NCBI RefSeq assembly: GCF_013618475.1
Contig: NZ_JABJVN010000001.1
Span: 1,144,355-1,208,354, forward strand
Direction: 5' to 3'
Length of the DNA: 64,000 nucleotides
DNA from: Saccharibacillus deserti
GTDB taxonomy: Bacteria > Bacillota > Bacilli > Paenibacillales > Paenibacillaceae
The stretch's first letter is position 1; each line of letters begins with the position of its first letter. Of the stretch, positions 25,788-35,138 are shown piece after piece. The notes below the pieces were generated by a model, which saw nothing but the letters and a program-made list of their open reading frames with translations, made no database searches and was not told where the DNA came from. The position numbers and the translations under genes are program-made.

Positions 25788-25828
25788 AAAAAAAGAGCGT
25801 TTGCCTCAGCGGCAAACGCTCTTTTTTT
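25788..25828. terminator. Second terminator after the molybdoenzyme gene
   Basis: AAAAAAAGAGCGTTTGCC pairs perfectly with its complement around tcagc, with T-runs on both sides. Confidence 0.85.
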
Positions 25829-26010
25829 GACAAACCTTTATTTTGGGGTCAGCCGACCGCTTGCGCATGAAATTAGTGCCAATGAACAGTTAATTTGACG
25901 AAAGACACTCCTTTTCGCCAAATACCTGCGCCGCAACACTGCCATAACACTTAATCGGCTCTTTTGGCGGCTCCAAAGACGGTTTTGGCCAAAATCGCTG
26001 CCGCAGCGCA

Positions 26011-26122
26011 GCTGTTTGCCGCGACAAAACCCACTGCGGCTAATTAGCTGCGGCTGCGCCGTTATTTCCGCGACTGCATCCGCTCCGGTCAGACTGCCGA
26101 TCGCATGTGGTTATTTCCGCGA
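26011..26122. repeat. Degenerate 49-base-period repeats in a 360-base gap
   Basis: GTTATTTCCGCGA occurs at 26061-26073 and 26110-26122, and a variant TGTTTGCCGCGA ends at 26024, so the three ends are 49 bases apart. The parts between are GC-rich and only loosely alike. The surrounding gap 25829-26190 has no gene. Confidence 0.35.
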
Positions 26123-26190
26123 ATGCCGCTGTGCGACTTCCGCCGAGGCAGCGGCTCGGCCGCGAACCCGGACCGGCGTATTGCGCCGAT

Positions 26191-29001
26191 CTAGCGAATC
26201 ATCGCCGCCAGCTCATCCAAGCCGATCTCGAACGACGGATTGAACCCGTCCGAACGCGCGTAGTTCGCCAGGCTGTGCAGGAACTGACGACCGTCCGGCG
26301 ACTGCCCGGCCGCGGCCGCGTCGACGGCGCAGACGATCAGGCTGCCGCCGCCGGTCTTGCATTCGAACAGCAGGCCGAGCTTGTGGTTGCGCTCGAAGTT
26401 GTCGATCGTCTGCACGATCGGTTCCCATTCCGACGAAGTGCCGTCGAGAATGATCGAACGCGAATTCATGACGACGTTCCACCAGGCGTATGTCGAATGG
26501 GTGGCCGAAGGGAAGTCTCGCAGGGCCGGATGTTCGCTGCGGATCAGCAGACCGTGCGTGCCGACCGGCACTTTGCGCTCCATGCTTTCCGAGATCGAGC
26601 GGAACATCGGGTAGCACCAGAAGTCCGACGCGTACGTACCTTCGATCGCGTTTTCCAGAACGGCCGGACTCGGCATCAGCAGCACTTTGCCGCCGGCCGC
26701 GAGCTGCGCTATCGCTTCGTCCGTGAGCGTCTCGAAGACATGGATGCCGCCGAAGTCCGCCTGAACGCCGGACGGATAAATCCATAGTTCGTACTGTTTG
26801 TACACGTTTGTCCCTTTGATGCGCAGCGACAGCTCGGCTCTCTGCATCGTCTGCACCGGAGCAAGCGCAAGCTCCACGTTTCCAACTTCGAATACGTCGC
26901 CGCTTTGCGTCAATTCCGCCGAAAGCGTGCCTTCGCCCAACGTCTCTTTGCCTGCAGCCAGCTCCCACTCCACATGGATCATGCCCGGTGCCGCTTCGCG
27001 GTACCAGCTCAGCTCCACGGCCGCGCGGAATTCTTCGCCGCCGACCAGGTTGTACGACGGGAAACGCGCCAGCAGCACCGCGTCGTCGCAGAACGAACGC
27101 CAGTCTTCCGGCGTGATGAGCCCTTTGGAATCCATGAAGGCGTCCAAAGCGCCGACAAGAGCCGTGCCCTGCCCGCTGAAGTCCTGCAGGTCAAGCAGTT
27201 GGAACCCGGCCAGTTTGCGCGAGCGCAGTGCCGCTTCCAGCTCTTCCTTGTAGCAGTCCATCGCCAACTTGCCGGAATTTTCGAAATAGGCGCGGGCCAG
27301 GTGGCCAAGACCTTTTTCCTCCAGCCGCTCGCGGAAAATCTTGAAATTCTCCGCCTGCAGCGGTCCCGTGTATTTGTCGATCTCGTCGAAGTTCGGGAAC
27401 GTTCCGTACTGTCCGATCTCGTGCGAGACGACCGGAAGCGGCGAGATCCAGTCTCCGCCGTCGCCTTCGGCTTCGACCGTTTTCATCTCCGTGCCGTATT
27501 GGATCTGGATCGTTTTCGCGCCGCCGTCTTCCCCGTCTGCGCTTTGCAGGCGCGAAGGCGAGATCGGCTCGTCGTAATCCGCCATCGTGCCCGGAGGTGC
27601 GAGCTGCACATGTCCCTGCGGCGCGTCGCACATCGCGTACGAACCCCGGAATCTGCGCTCGCGCGAGAACCGCACGCCGCAGAAGAAATCGTCATGTTCG
27701 AGCAGTTCCGGCACCCACTGGTGATTGTTCGATCCCTGCGTATACAGCGGACGGCCGTCGAACTCTTTGTAGCCTTTGAGGATCGAATCGATCTTCGGGC
27801 GGCTGCCCCATAATTCGTTGCCGAGCGAGAACATGACGAACGACGGATGGTTGCCGAACGCTTGGAGAATGGCATACCCTTCTTCGATCAGGTAATCCTG
27901 CTCGGCCTGGTTATGGTTCTCGTCGCCCGGCTCCGTCACCGTGCCCCAGAACGGCAGTTCCGGCTCCATATAGATGCCCAGCAGGTCCGCCGCGACGAAC
28001 GCCGCTTCCGGGGGGCAGGCGGTGTGGAAGCGGTAATGGTTCATGCCGTAAGATTTGGAAATGTTCAAGATCCGCACCCACTCGTCCACGTCGGTCGGCG
28101 CATAGCCGGTCAGCGGGAAAATAAGGCCGTCGTGTTTGCCGCGCAGGAACGTGCGGCGTCCGTTGATCTCGAACTTGTCGCCGGCCGATTTGAACGCGCG
28201 CAGTCCGAAGACGCTCTGCGTCACATCGATCACGCTGCCGTCTTCGCCGAGCAGTTCCAGCTTGAGGCGGTACAGCTCCGGCGTCCATTCGCTCCACAGT
28301 TTGGCGTCCGCACCCAGCGGATATTCCACGTCGAGCGTACGGCCATCCGTTTTCACGTCCAGCGTCTGCGCCGTATGTACCGTCTCGCCGTTGAAGCTGA
28401 CCGCGGACAAACGCAGCCCCGACGCTTCCCCGCCTTCGATCTGCGCCGTGATGCGAACGCTGCGATCGTCGACATTCGGGTAGGTACGCATCTGCTTCAG
28501 ATAGGCCGGGCCGTAGAACTGAAGCTCAATCGCGCCCGTGATCCCGTTCCAGTTCGTCTGCGTATCCGGAGAAGTCATATGGCCGCCCTTGGTCGGATAA
28601 TCCGTATTGTCCACGCGGACCGTCAGCGTCGCGTTGCCGGCGCGCAGTTTGCCCGTCAAGTCATACACATGCGGCGCGTTGAGGCTGCCTTGGCTTCCCA
28701 ATTCTTCTCCGTTCAACCACACCGTTGTAACGCGCGTACGTTCCAGGTGAAGCCAAGCGGTCCGCGGCGCCCATTCCTCCGGAATTTCGATTTCTTTTTG
28801 GAACCAGGCATACCCTTCGAATTTGTAGGCATCCGTAAGCGAGCCGATCAATCTCTCTTCATTGCGCGGCCCTTTGCGGGCATGCGAAGTCGTGCCGGGC
28901 AGCTCGATCGCGTCGTCGAACGTCTGCGTTTGCGGCAGGCCCCGTTTCTCGGCGTCCAAAGCCAGCTTCCACGAGCCGGACAAGTCGATTCTATTCAACA
29001 T
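26191..29001 (-). CDS. Glycoside hydrolase family 2 enzyme
   Basis: 936 residues, cytoplasmic (no signal). Start ATG behind GGAGTGA. Residues 1-170 are the sugar-binding jelly-roll (YAWFQKEIEIPEEWAPRTAW, VWLNGEELGSQGSLNAPHVY), 180-280 the immunoglobulin-like domain, 285-600 the TIM barrel. The acid/base glutamate is in MFSLGNELWGS and the nucleophile probably in VVSHEIGQY. The long C-terminal 350 residues are unlike standard beta-galactosidase. The family hydrolyses beta-galactosides, mannosides or glucuronides or alpha-arabinosides; which one cannot be told. The gene stands alone with no transporter or regulator directly beside it. Confidence 0.9.
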   Translation of the reverse strand: MLNRIDLSGSWKLALDAEKRGLPQTQTFDDAIELPGTTSHARKGPRNEERLIGSLTDAYKFEGYAWFQKEIEIPEEWAPRTAWLHLERTRVTTVWLNGEELGSQGSLNAPHVYDLTGKLRAGNATLTVRVDNTDYPTKGGHMTSPDTQTNWNGITGAIELQFYGPAYLKQMRTYPNVDDRSVRITAQIEGGEASGLRLSAVSFNGETVHTAQTLDVKTDGRTLDVEYPLGADAKLWSEWTPELYRLKLELLGEDGSVIDVTQSVFGLRAFKSAGDKFEINGRRTFLRGKHDGLIFPLTGYAPTDVDEWVRILNISKSYGMNHYRFHTACPPEAAFVAADLLGIYMEPELPFWGTVTEPGDENHNQAEQDYLIEEGYAILQAFGNHPSFVMFSLGNELWGSRPKIDSILKGYKEFDGRPLYTQGSNNHQWVPELLEHDDFFCGVRFSRERRFRGSYAMCDAPQGHVQLAPPGTMADYDEPISPSRLQSADGEDGGAKTIQIQYGTEMKTVEAEGDGGDWISPLPVVSHEIGQYGTFPNFDEIDKYTGPLQAENFKIFRERLEEKGLGHLARAYFENSGKLAMDCYKEELEAALRSRKLAGFQLLDLQDFSGQGTALVGALDAFMDSKGLITPEDWRSFCDDAVLLARFPSYNLVGGEEFRAAVELSWYREAAPGMIHVEWELAAGKETLGEGTLSAELTQSGDVFEVGNVELALAPVQTMQRAELSLRIKGTNVYKQYELWIYPSGVQADFGGIHVFETLTDEAIAQLAAGGKVLLMPSPAVLENAIEGTYASDFWCYPMFRSISESMERKVPVGTHGLLIRSEHPALRDFPSATHSTYAWWNVVMNSRSIILDGTSSEWEPIVQTIDNFERNHKLGLLFECKTGGGSLIVCAVDAAAAGQSPDGRQFLHSLANYARSDGFNPSFEIGLDELAAMIR

Positions 29002-29214
29002 GGTTCATCACTCCTATGGATGTATACGGTTTCGTCAAGATCCGGACCTCTGCTTGATCCCGGGCAGAAGCGCCCCGTTCCGGTCTCCCCGTTTTACTAT
29101 AACGTTTTCGTAAAAGTTCGGCAATTGCTTTGTGAACCGTTTTCGGTTTACGTATACGCCGGATCAATCCGAAGCGCCGCGGGTGCCGGAGTCCGGTCCG
29201 AACGGGTTCAGCCT

Positions 29215-29251
29215 GCGAAAAAAAGCTCCGAATCGCCGGGATTCGGAGCTT
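29215..29251 (-). terminator. Terminator after the broken arsB gene
   Basis: AGCTCCGAATC pairs with GATTCGGAGCT and is followed on the minus strand by a T-run. A second short stem (GCCGC/GCGGC, 29255-29270) lies between it and the pseudogene. Confidence 0.75.
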
Positions 29252-29279
29252 GCGCCGCCGCGTAAGCGGCTTTTCTTTT

Positions 29280-29996
29280 TTATAGCCAGGACAGCCGCAG
29301 ATACAAGCCCAGCAGCGCAATGAACAGCGTCGGAATCGTCAGGATAACCCCGATCCCGAAATATTGGCCCCAGGTGATCCGGATGCCTTTGTTGTTCAGG
29401 ACATGCAGCCACAGCAGCGTCGCCAGCGAGCCGATCGGCGTCAGTTTCGGTCCGAGGTCGGCTCCGATCACATTCGCGTATACCAGCGCTTCGTGAATGC
29501 GGCCGCCCATATCCGCCGAGTCGATCGCAAGCGCTCCGATCAGCACCGTCGGCAGATTGTTCATGACCGGCGACAAAATGGCGCTCAGGAAGCCCATTCC
29601 CATCGTGGCCGCACAATCCCAGGCTGGAGAACGCCCGAATGCCTTCCGCCAGCAGATCGGTCAGTCCCGCGCTGCGCAGACCGTATACGACCACATACAT
29701 GCCGACGGAGAAAAGACGATCGACCACGGCGATCCCTTGACCACGGCCGCAACGGAAATCGCCGGACTGCGCCGGGCCAGAACCAACGAGATCAAGATGA
29801 TCGCTACAAAAGCGAGCGTCGCATTCCACACTACGTCCGTTACGTCGCGCACGTCCTGAAGATCCACCACGCCGGTCAGCAGCGCGAGCGCCGCGCCTCC
29901 GCAGGCGGACCAGCCGACCGGCAGCCCCCGCGGACGCCGGATCGCCAGGAACAGAGTCAAAACAAAAATCAAAGTCGGCCATAGCGCAGCGTACAT
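29280..29996 (-). pseudogene. ArsB/ArsP-type arsenite (or related anion) transporter, decayed
   Basis: ATG at 29996 behind GGAGGATGGCGT. The frame first gives MYAALWPTLIFVLTLFLAIR up to VAIILISLVL, then jumps directly to ARRSPAISVAAVVKGSPWSI, skipping about 150-200 residues of the normal 430. A frameshift follows after GSPWSIVF, so [20 protein letters not shown] lies in a second frame, and [20 protein letters not shown] to the C-terminal [15 protein letters not shown] in a third. The fragments match the ArsB permease order. The gene cannot make a functional transporter. Confidence 0.8.
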
Positions 29997-30120
29997 ACGC
30001 CATCCTCCAATAGTGCGAGCTCCCTCGGAATCCCCACGAATCAATCATATAACCGTTTATCTCTTAGACCCTCGGATGCGGCGAAGCAAATTCTCCCTTC
30101 CCCGGGCGAACGAACAAAAG

Positions 30121-30147
30121 CAAAAAGACGCCCTCGGGCGTCTCCTT
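30121..30147 (-). terminator. Terminator after the sugar-type MFS gene
   Basis: AGACGCC-ctc-GGGCGTCT with a T-run on the minus strand. Confidence 0.7.
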
Positions 30148-30174
30148 ATCCCACCGACCGCTGCGAATCGGTCT

Positions 30175-31389
30175 TTAGATCGATTTTCTCAAGGAACGGA
30201 TCACCTGCTCCGAACACAGCAGCATCAGCAGCACGAAGATCAGCGTCACGATCGGGAACAGACCGATCCCCGCCTGCGAAGCCAGTACGCCGAACAGCGG
30301 CGGCAGGAAGGTCGTGCCGGTGTAGGCTACAGCCATTTGATAACCGATCAACTTGGCCGAATTGGCCCGCCCGAACCGTGCCGGCGTCTCATGGATAAAG
30401 CCCGGGTAGACCGGAGCGAAACCCAGTCCGATCAATACGAATCCGGTCAGCATGACAAAATCGGGCAGCGGAAGCAGCAGCAGTACGGCTCCAAGCGCCG
30501 AAATGAGCTGGCCGGCGAGGATCAGCGTCCGGTTGCCGACTTTCAAGGTGATAAATCCGGTAATCAGGCGGCCGACGGTAATCCCCCCGTAATACAGCGA
30601 GATCCAGCCGGCGGCCGTTACGGGCGAGATCCCCCGAGAACCGACCAGGAAGCTGGCCCCCCACAGGCCGACCATCGTCTCGACGCCGCAGTAGAACAAG
30701 AAAGCGAGCAGCGTCATTTTCACGCCGCGAAGACGCAGCGGACGTTCGGCCGGCAGCGCCTCGGTTTTCTTGGACCGATCCGCGCCTTTGGCTGCGGCCT
30801 GCGCGGCTTCTTTCTCATCCGCGAGCGTAAGGCGCTGCGCCGAGACTTTTTTCCAGAGCGGCAGCGTGACCAAGAGAACGATTACGAGTCCGAACTGGAT
30901 CACGGCAACGGCCGTGTAACCGGCCCGCCACGAATCGTGTTCCTTGATGAAGTAGGACATCAGCAGCGGACTTGCCGTCGCTCCGACGCCCCAGAAGCAG
31001 TGCAGCCAGCTCATATGATGCGCTTCATAATGCGTCGCCACATAATGGTTCAACGCCGCATCGACCGCTCCCGCACCAAGCCCGAGCGGAATCGCCAGCA
31101 GGGCCAACCAGAACAGCGACGGGGCAAACGAGAAGCCCAGCAGCGCCGCAGCGGTCATCAGACAGCTGAGCAGGGTCAGCGGCCCGGTGCCAAGCTTGGC
31201 GATCAGCCTGCCGCTGAGCAGGCTCGACACGATCGTGCCGGCGGCGACGATCATGGCCAGCAGGCCGGCCGCTTCAAGCGGTGCGCCGAGATCCGGCCGC
31301 ATCACCGGCCAAGCCGATCCCAGCAGCGCATCCGGCAGTCCCAAACTGATAAAAGCCAGGTAAATCACGATCAGAAACAAAGTTGCCAT
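30175..31389 (-). CDS. Major facilitator transporter, FucP/GlcP-like
   Basis: 404 residues, 12 membrane segments in two halves joined by a charged loop at about residues 195-225 (KKVSAQRLTLADEKEAAQAA). IYLAFISLGLPDALLGSAWP at helix 1, IPLGLGAGAVDAALNHYVAT and SWLHCFWGVGATASPLLMSY are like MFS members annotated as sugar importers (GlcP/FucP neighbourhood) rather than drug exporters. It lies 70 bases after a ROK regulator on the same strand, which supports uptake of a sugar or amino sugar. Substrate not determinable. Confidence 0.85.
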   Translation of the reverse strand: MATLFLIVIYLAFISLGLPDALLGSAWPVMRPDLGAPLEAAGLLAMIVAAGTIVSSLLSGRLIAKLGTGPLTLLSCLMTAAALLGFSFAPSLFWLALLAIPLGLGAGAVDAALNHYVATHYEAHHMSWLHCFWGVGATASPLLMSYFIKEHDSWRAGYTAVAVIQFGLVIVLLVTLPLWKKVSAQRLTLADEKEAAQAAAKGADRSKKTEALPAERPLRLRGVKMTLLAFLFYCGVETMVGLWGASFLVGSRGISPVTAAGWISLYYGGITVGRLITGFITLKVGNRTLILAGQLISALGAVLLLLPLPDFVMLTGFVLIGLGFAPVYPGFIHETPARFGRANSAKLIGYQMAVAYTGTTFLPPLFGVLASQAGIGLFPIVTLIFVLLMLLCSEQVIRSLRKSI

Positions 31390-31458
31390 GCAAACCTTCC
31401 TTTCGCGCTTTGCGCGTAAATGATAACGCAGATTCCTGCCATCCGGGCAGCCGGCCGT

Positions 31459-32490
31459 TCAGACCGGTTCGCCGGACGTTTGACTGTAGGAAAGCTTCGG
31501 TTCCAGCTCTTGCAGGGCAAGCTTCCGCAGCCCTAAGGCAAAATGTTCCGCGAAACGTCCGGATCCTTCGACTTCAGGCTCGGCGGGCAGTGGGTAACGC
31601 CGGATAAAGTCCTGCCACGCGTCTCTCCAAGGCGAAGAGTTCAAGCGCTCTCCGTACAACACGATCCGGTCCGGAGCCAGCACCGCAGATACGGTATGCG
31701 CCAGGCGGCAGACGGTTTCTTCGAATGCGCCACCTTCAAGCGGACCGTTCCAATCGATACCGAGCGGAAGATATTTGACCTCGCCCGCCATGCCTTTTCT
31801 TCCCGGGATCGTCCTGCCGCCTATCGAGATCGCCAGCCCCGGCGGATATTTGTCGGGAAAGTAGAGTCCGAGCACGATGCGTTCCCCGCCGTGCCTTGGC
31901 GGCGTCTCGCCGGCCAGATACCCCTGCAGCGCCGCGTTGACGTCGTTCTCCAGAAGCACGGGCAGGCCGAAGCGCTCTCCGATCAGCGCCGCGGGATTGA
32001 GACCGATCAGCCGCTTATGGCTGCTGACTTCGATTTCCCCGTCGACCGCCTGCCCGGGAATGCCCAATCCCACGATCCCGATGTTCGGATAGTCCGTCAG
32101 CAGCCGCCCGGTCCAATCGAGCCACGATTGACAATCCAGCTCTTCAAAAGGCAGGTCTCCGCGCGCGACCTCTTCCCCGCGCAGATCGACGACCGAAGCG
32201 AACACCGTATCCAGGCTTTCGCGTTCGTAAAGATGCATGACCAGCGCCAGGCTGTGCCGGTAATTGAAGCGGTAGAGAGTCGCCGGTCTTCCGCCGGTAG
32301 ACGCTCCCGCCTCTTCTTCCGTCAGTTCTCCGCGTTCCGCAAGTTCGCGTACCAGGGCCGCAACGGTCACCACGCTCAATCCCGTTTCTTTGGACAGTTG
32401 GGGCTTGCTGGCCGTTCCGATTCGTTTCAGTGTTCGCCGCACCGTATTCAAATTGATTTCTTTCATCAAAGTCGTATCGGCCCGTTTCAT
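31459..32490 (-). CDS. ROK-family transcriptional regulator (NagC/XylR type)
   Basis: The ATG at 32490, 5 bases after TGGAGGT, gives 343 residues. Residues 10-65 are a winged helix-turn-helix (LNTVRRTLKRIGTASKPQLS, KETGLSVVTVAALVRELAER); the rest is a sugar-kinase-like fold with IVGLGIPGQAVDGEIEV and LLENDVNAALQGYLAGETPP. The usual zinc-binding cysteine cluster (CxCGxxGC) is not seen, so its effector binding may differ from NagC. It lies directly before the MFS gene and behind a perfect palindrome, giving a likely autoregulated sugar-uptake unit. Confidence 0.88.
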   Translation of the reverse strand: MKRADTTLMKEINLNTVRRTLKRIGTASKPQLSKETGLSVVTVAALVRELAERGELTEEEAGASTGGRPATLYRFNYRHSLALVMHLYERESLDTVFASVVDLRGEEVARGDLPFEELDCQSWLDWTGRLLTDYPNIGIVGLGIPGQAVDGEIEVSSHKRLIGLNPAALIGERFGLPVLLENDVNAALQGYLAGETPPRHGGERIVLGLYFPDKYPPGLAISIGGRTIPGRKGMAGEVKYLPLGIDWNGPLEGGAFEETVCRLAHTVSAVLAPDRIVLYGERLNSSPWRDAWQDFIRRYPLPAEPEVEGSGRFAEHFALGLRKLALQELEPKLSYSQTSGEPV

Positions 32491-32504
32491 TTCAACCTCC
32501 ATTC

Positions 32505-32529
32505 ACTTTATAAATATGGTTTATAAAGT
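32505..32529. promoter_or_regulatory. ROK operator, perfect inverted repeat
   Basis: ACTTTATAAA-tatgg-TTTATAAAGT, 15 bases before the ROK start codon; similar A/T-rich palindromes are bound by XylR/NagC-type repressors. Confidence 0.6.
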
Positions 32530-32594
32530 ATCTGCATTTATATTGCCTGCGAGAGTCCTTCTTGTCAACGGCTTGCGCAAAATGGGTCAAAATC

Positions 32595-32633
32595 AAAAAA
32601 CGCGAGACCGGTTTTGCACCGGGTCTCGCGTTT
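32595..32633 (-). terminator. Terminator after the qdoI-linked MFS gene
   Basis: AAACGCGAGACC pairs with GGTCTCGCGTTT and is followed by TTT on the minus strand. Confidence 0.8.
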
Positions 32634-32640
32634 GGTCGAA

Positions 32641-33981
32641 TCAAACCGGATTGGACGATTTTCGGCCGAATACAATGAAATACAAGACGGATGCAGCCGC
32701 GATCCAGAGGGCGAAAAAGCCGAAAACAGCGCTGAATGGAACTCCGTCTCCGCTGCGGCCATCCAGCACGAGGCCGAGTACGGACGTACCTACCGCTCCG
32801 GCAATAAAGCTGGTCATCATGTAAATGCCCATGCCGACTCCGGTCTGCGGCCCGCTAAGCGTGCGGCTTACCGTGTTGGCCAGCGTAATCTGCGCGAATG
32901 TCAGTCCTGTATTGACGAAGATCAGCAGCAGCCCGACCGGCCACGCTCCCAACCCGATCCGGGCGAACAAGACGATATAGCCGATCAACTGCAAGGCAAA
33001 CGCCCAAGCGAACAAGAACCGGTTGCCTTTCGCGTCGGCAATCTTGCCGCCCGCAAGTCCCAACAAAGCAGCGGCGACCGCTCCGGGGAACATGACGGCG
33101 CCCGTCTGCAGCGAATCGAGTCCGTGCACGGTATTGAGCAGCTGCGGGATCAGATACGGTACGCACAGATTCAGCGTCAGCGCCATGCAGCCGATGATCA
33201 ATCCCATCGTGTATTTACCGATACGGAAAATACCGGGATCGACGAACGGCTGGTCCGCGCGGCGAATCCTCCAGACAAACAGGAGGAACGCAGCCAGCGT
33301 CGCGCAGGCATAGATCCAGTTCCGTCCCGTAATGGACAGCAGCAGCAGGGCGATCGAAGCGGCCAACAGCAGGCCTCCCGGCAGATCCGCTTTACCGGGA
33401 ACGGAAGGCTCCGTTTTCAGATATTTGCGAAAGAACGGCAGGGCGATCAGTACGAGCAGCGAGATGGCGAACAGAAGCCGCCAGCTGGCAAAGCCCAGCA
33501 GGAATCCGGCGATGATCGGACCGATCGCGGTGCCGAGCGCCATGCCGGCCGATGTGATGCCGAGCGCCCTGCCCCGCTGGTCGACCGAAACGTAACGAAT
33601 CGGAATCAGCATCGAAGACGCCGGAATGACCGAAGCGCCGATCGACTGAAACACGCGGCCGACAATGATCATGCCGAAGCCGTTCGCGGACATGCCGATG
33701 ACCGATCCGGCTGCAAAGCAGACCAGGCCGAACGTAATCAGCTTTTTGAGCCCGAATTTGTCGGCGAGTTTGCCGTAGGTCACAGATCCGATCGCATACA
33801 CGATAATATAAGCCGTCACGACCCAGCTCACCTGCGACGAGGAGAGGCCGAACTCCTGCCGAAGAACCGGCAGGGCGACGTTGAACATGGTGGAATTCAT
33901 GACGGAAATGACCATGGCGAAAGCGAGCACCGCGATCAAAGCGAACGGGTTCGGAGCGTGTTTGACGGTTGCGGTAATCAT
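32641..33981 (-). CDS. Major facilitator transporter, DHA2 type, linked to quercetinase
   Basis: 446 residues with about 14 membrane segments. It carries MNSTMFNVALPVLRQEFGLS at helix 1, QVSWVVTAYIIVYAIGSVTY at helix 2, motif A GKLADKFGLKK and motif C ALGTAIGPIIAGFLLG. It begins 9 bases after the qdoI stop codon, so the two are co-expressed. In Bacillus subtilis quercetinase is co-regulated with the LmrA/LmrB multidrug system, so export of flavonoids or of their breakdown products is a reasonable inference. A terminator follows at once. Confidence 0.9.
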   Translation of the reverse strand: MITATVKHAPNPFALIAVLAFAMVISVMNSTMFNVALPVLRQEFGLSSSQVSWVVTAYIIVYAIGSVTYGKLADKFGLKKLITFGLVCFAAGSVIGMSANGFGMIIVGRVFQSIGASVIPASSMLIPIRYVSVDQRGRALGITSAGMALGTAIGPIIAGFLLGFASWRLLFAISLLVLIALPFFRKYLKTEPSVPGKADLPGGLLLAASIALLLLSITGRNWIYACATLAAFLLFVWRIRRADQPFVDPGIFRIGKYTMGLIIGCMALTLNLCVPYLIPQLLNTVHGLDSLQTGAVMFPGAVAAALLGLAGGKIADAKGNRFLFAWAFALQLIGYIVLFARIGLGAWPVGLLLIFVNTGLTFAQITLANTVSRTLSGPQTGVGMGIYMMTSFIAGAVGTSVLGLVLDGRSGDGVPFSAVFGFFALWIAAASVLYFIVFGRKSSNPV

Positions 33982-33990
33982 GCGGATGCC

Positions 33991-35019
33991 CTACTTCCGC
34001 TCGAGCGGGGATCTGGCGACGACATGAAGATCGAGATTCTTCATATTCGCCATGACCCGGTCCATGCGGAGAGGTCCGGGAACGGAAGGAAACGCATGGG
34101 GTTCGTAAGGTTCTCCGAGCGTGCGGAAGAAAGGTTCGAACAAACCGGATGCCAGCAGGCCCGCCACTTTGGTATAATGGGTATCCAGCCGATAAGCATG
34201 CACGGTACCGGCCGGAACGTGCAGGAAATCTCCGGGGAACAGAACGATTTCTTCGCCGTTCGCCCACATCGTCATTTGGCCCTGCAGACAGAAGAAAGTT
34301 TCGGTGTGATGCTCGTGGTAATGCTCGACGATCGGATCGCCTTTCGGCCCGTCGGACAAGACGAAAATGTACTCGCCGTTCGTATTAGCCTGCGCAGCTA
34401 CGAGCCGGTGAAGCTGATCGCCTGTCAGCAGACGTTCTCCTTCCCCATTTTCGATCACGTAAGGCGCGATAAGACCGGGATTGTGCGCATGATCTCCTGC
34501 ATTCGCGGAACCCCACTGCGGCAGTTCGCCGGTGAACGCGACATCGGCCGCTTGCGAAGCCCGTTCCAGATGTTCTTCGCCGAAGGTCGGATGTTCTTCG
34601 GCCGGCGGCTCTACGTAAACGTAAGGTTCTCCGAGCGCCCGGTACATGTCCGAGACGCGGCCCGGCACCGTATAGGAAGCGAAGGCGCTGCGATGTGCCG
34701 CCATTCGGTAAGCATGTTTGACGCCCGGCGGAATATGCGCGTAATCGCCCGGAGCGAGCATGTAATAAGCTCCGTCCAGCATCAGTTCGATACGTCCTTC
34801 GAGCACGAGAATGGATTCGTACGTATTTTCGTGCAGATGGACGGGAAATTCTTCGCCTTTTCCTCCGGCGATCGTGGCGAGCTCGAATACGCCGCCGCCG
34901 CTGGCCGTATCGGCAATAATCGTGGCGACCTGACGGCCGAATACGTAACGTTCCCCGTCTCCCCGGCGCAGCAGATAAGCCTTGCATTCTTTGGGCAGTG
35001 TGTGTTGAAGTTGTGTCAT
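33991..35019 (-). CDS. qdoI: Quercetin 2,3-dioxygenase (two-cupin)
   Basis: 342 residues, close to the 337 of Bacillus subtilis QdoI, with which it shares LPKE-x-AYLLRRGDGERYVFG, GERLLTGDQLHRLVAAQ, DHYHE-like EHYHEHHTETFFCLQGQMTM and LFEPFFRTLGEPYE. Each cupin keeps its metal ligands: PVHLHENTYESILVLEG with HIPPGVKHAYR in the first, HYHEHHTETFF with HVPAGTVHAYRLD in the second. The enzyme opens the heterocyclic ring of quercetin, releasing carbon monoxide and a depside. The downstream transporter and divergent AraC regulator suggest a plant-flavonoid response unit. Confidence 0.92.
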   Translation of the reverse strand: MTQLQHTLPKECKAYLLRRGDGERYVFGRQVATIIADTASGGGVFELATIAGGKGEEFPVHLHENTYESILVLEGRIELMLDGAYYMLAPGDYAHIPPGVKHAYRMAAHRSAFASYTVPGRVSDMYRALGEPYVYVEPPAEEHPTFGEEHLERASQAADVAFTGELPQWGSANAGDHAHNPGLIAPYVIENGEGERLLTGDQLHRLVAAQANTNGEYIFVLSDGPKGDPIVEHYHEHHTETFFCLQGQMTMWANGEEIVLFPGDFLHVPAGTVHAYRLDTHYTKVAGLLASGLFEPFFRTLGEPYEPHAFPSVPGPLRMDRVMANMKNLDLHVVARSPLERK

Positions 35020-35138
35020 TATTGTGCCTCCCTTGGCTGATTTATCTCAAATTTTAACGAAATATCCTTCCCTAAAATACGGGGATCCCCGCCCTTCTAT
35101 GGGCAAATGCGACACGCTGCGGGGAAAGGAGCCTATTT

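Noticed and set aside
23188-25833. Very long open frame (881 codons) antisense to the molybdoenzyme gene
   Set aside because: It mirrors the codon structure of the real gene, is rich in Arg/His/Gln without domain signature, and has no suitable start context.
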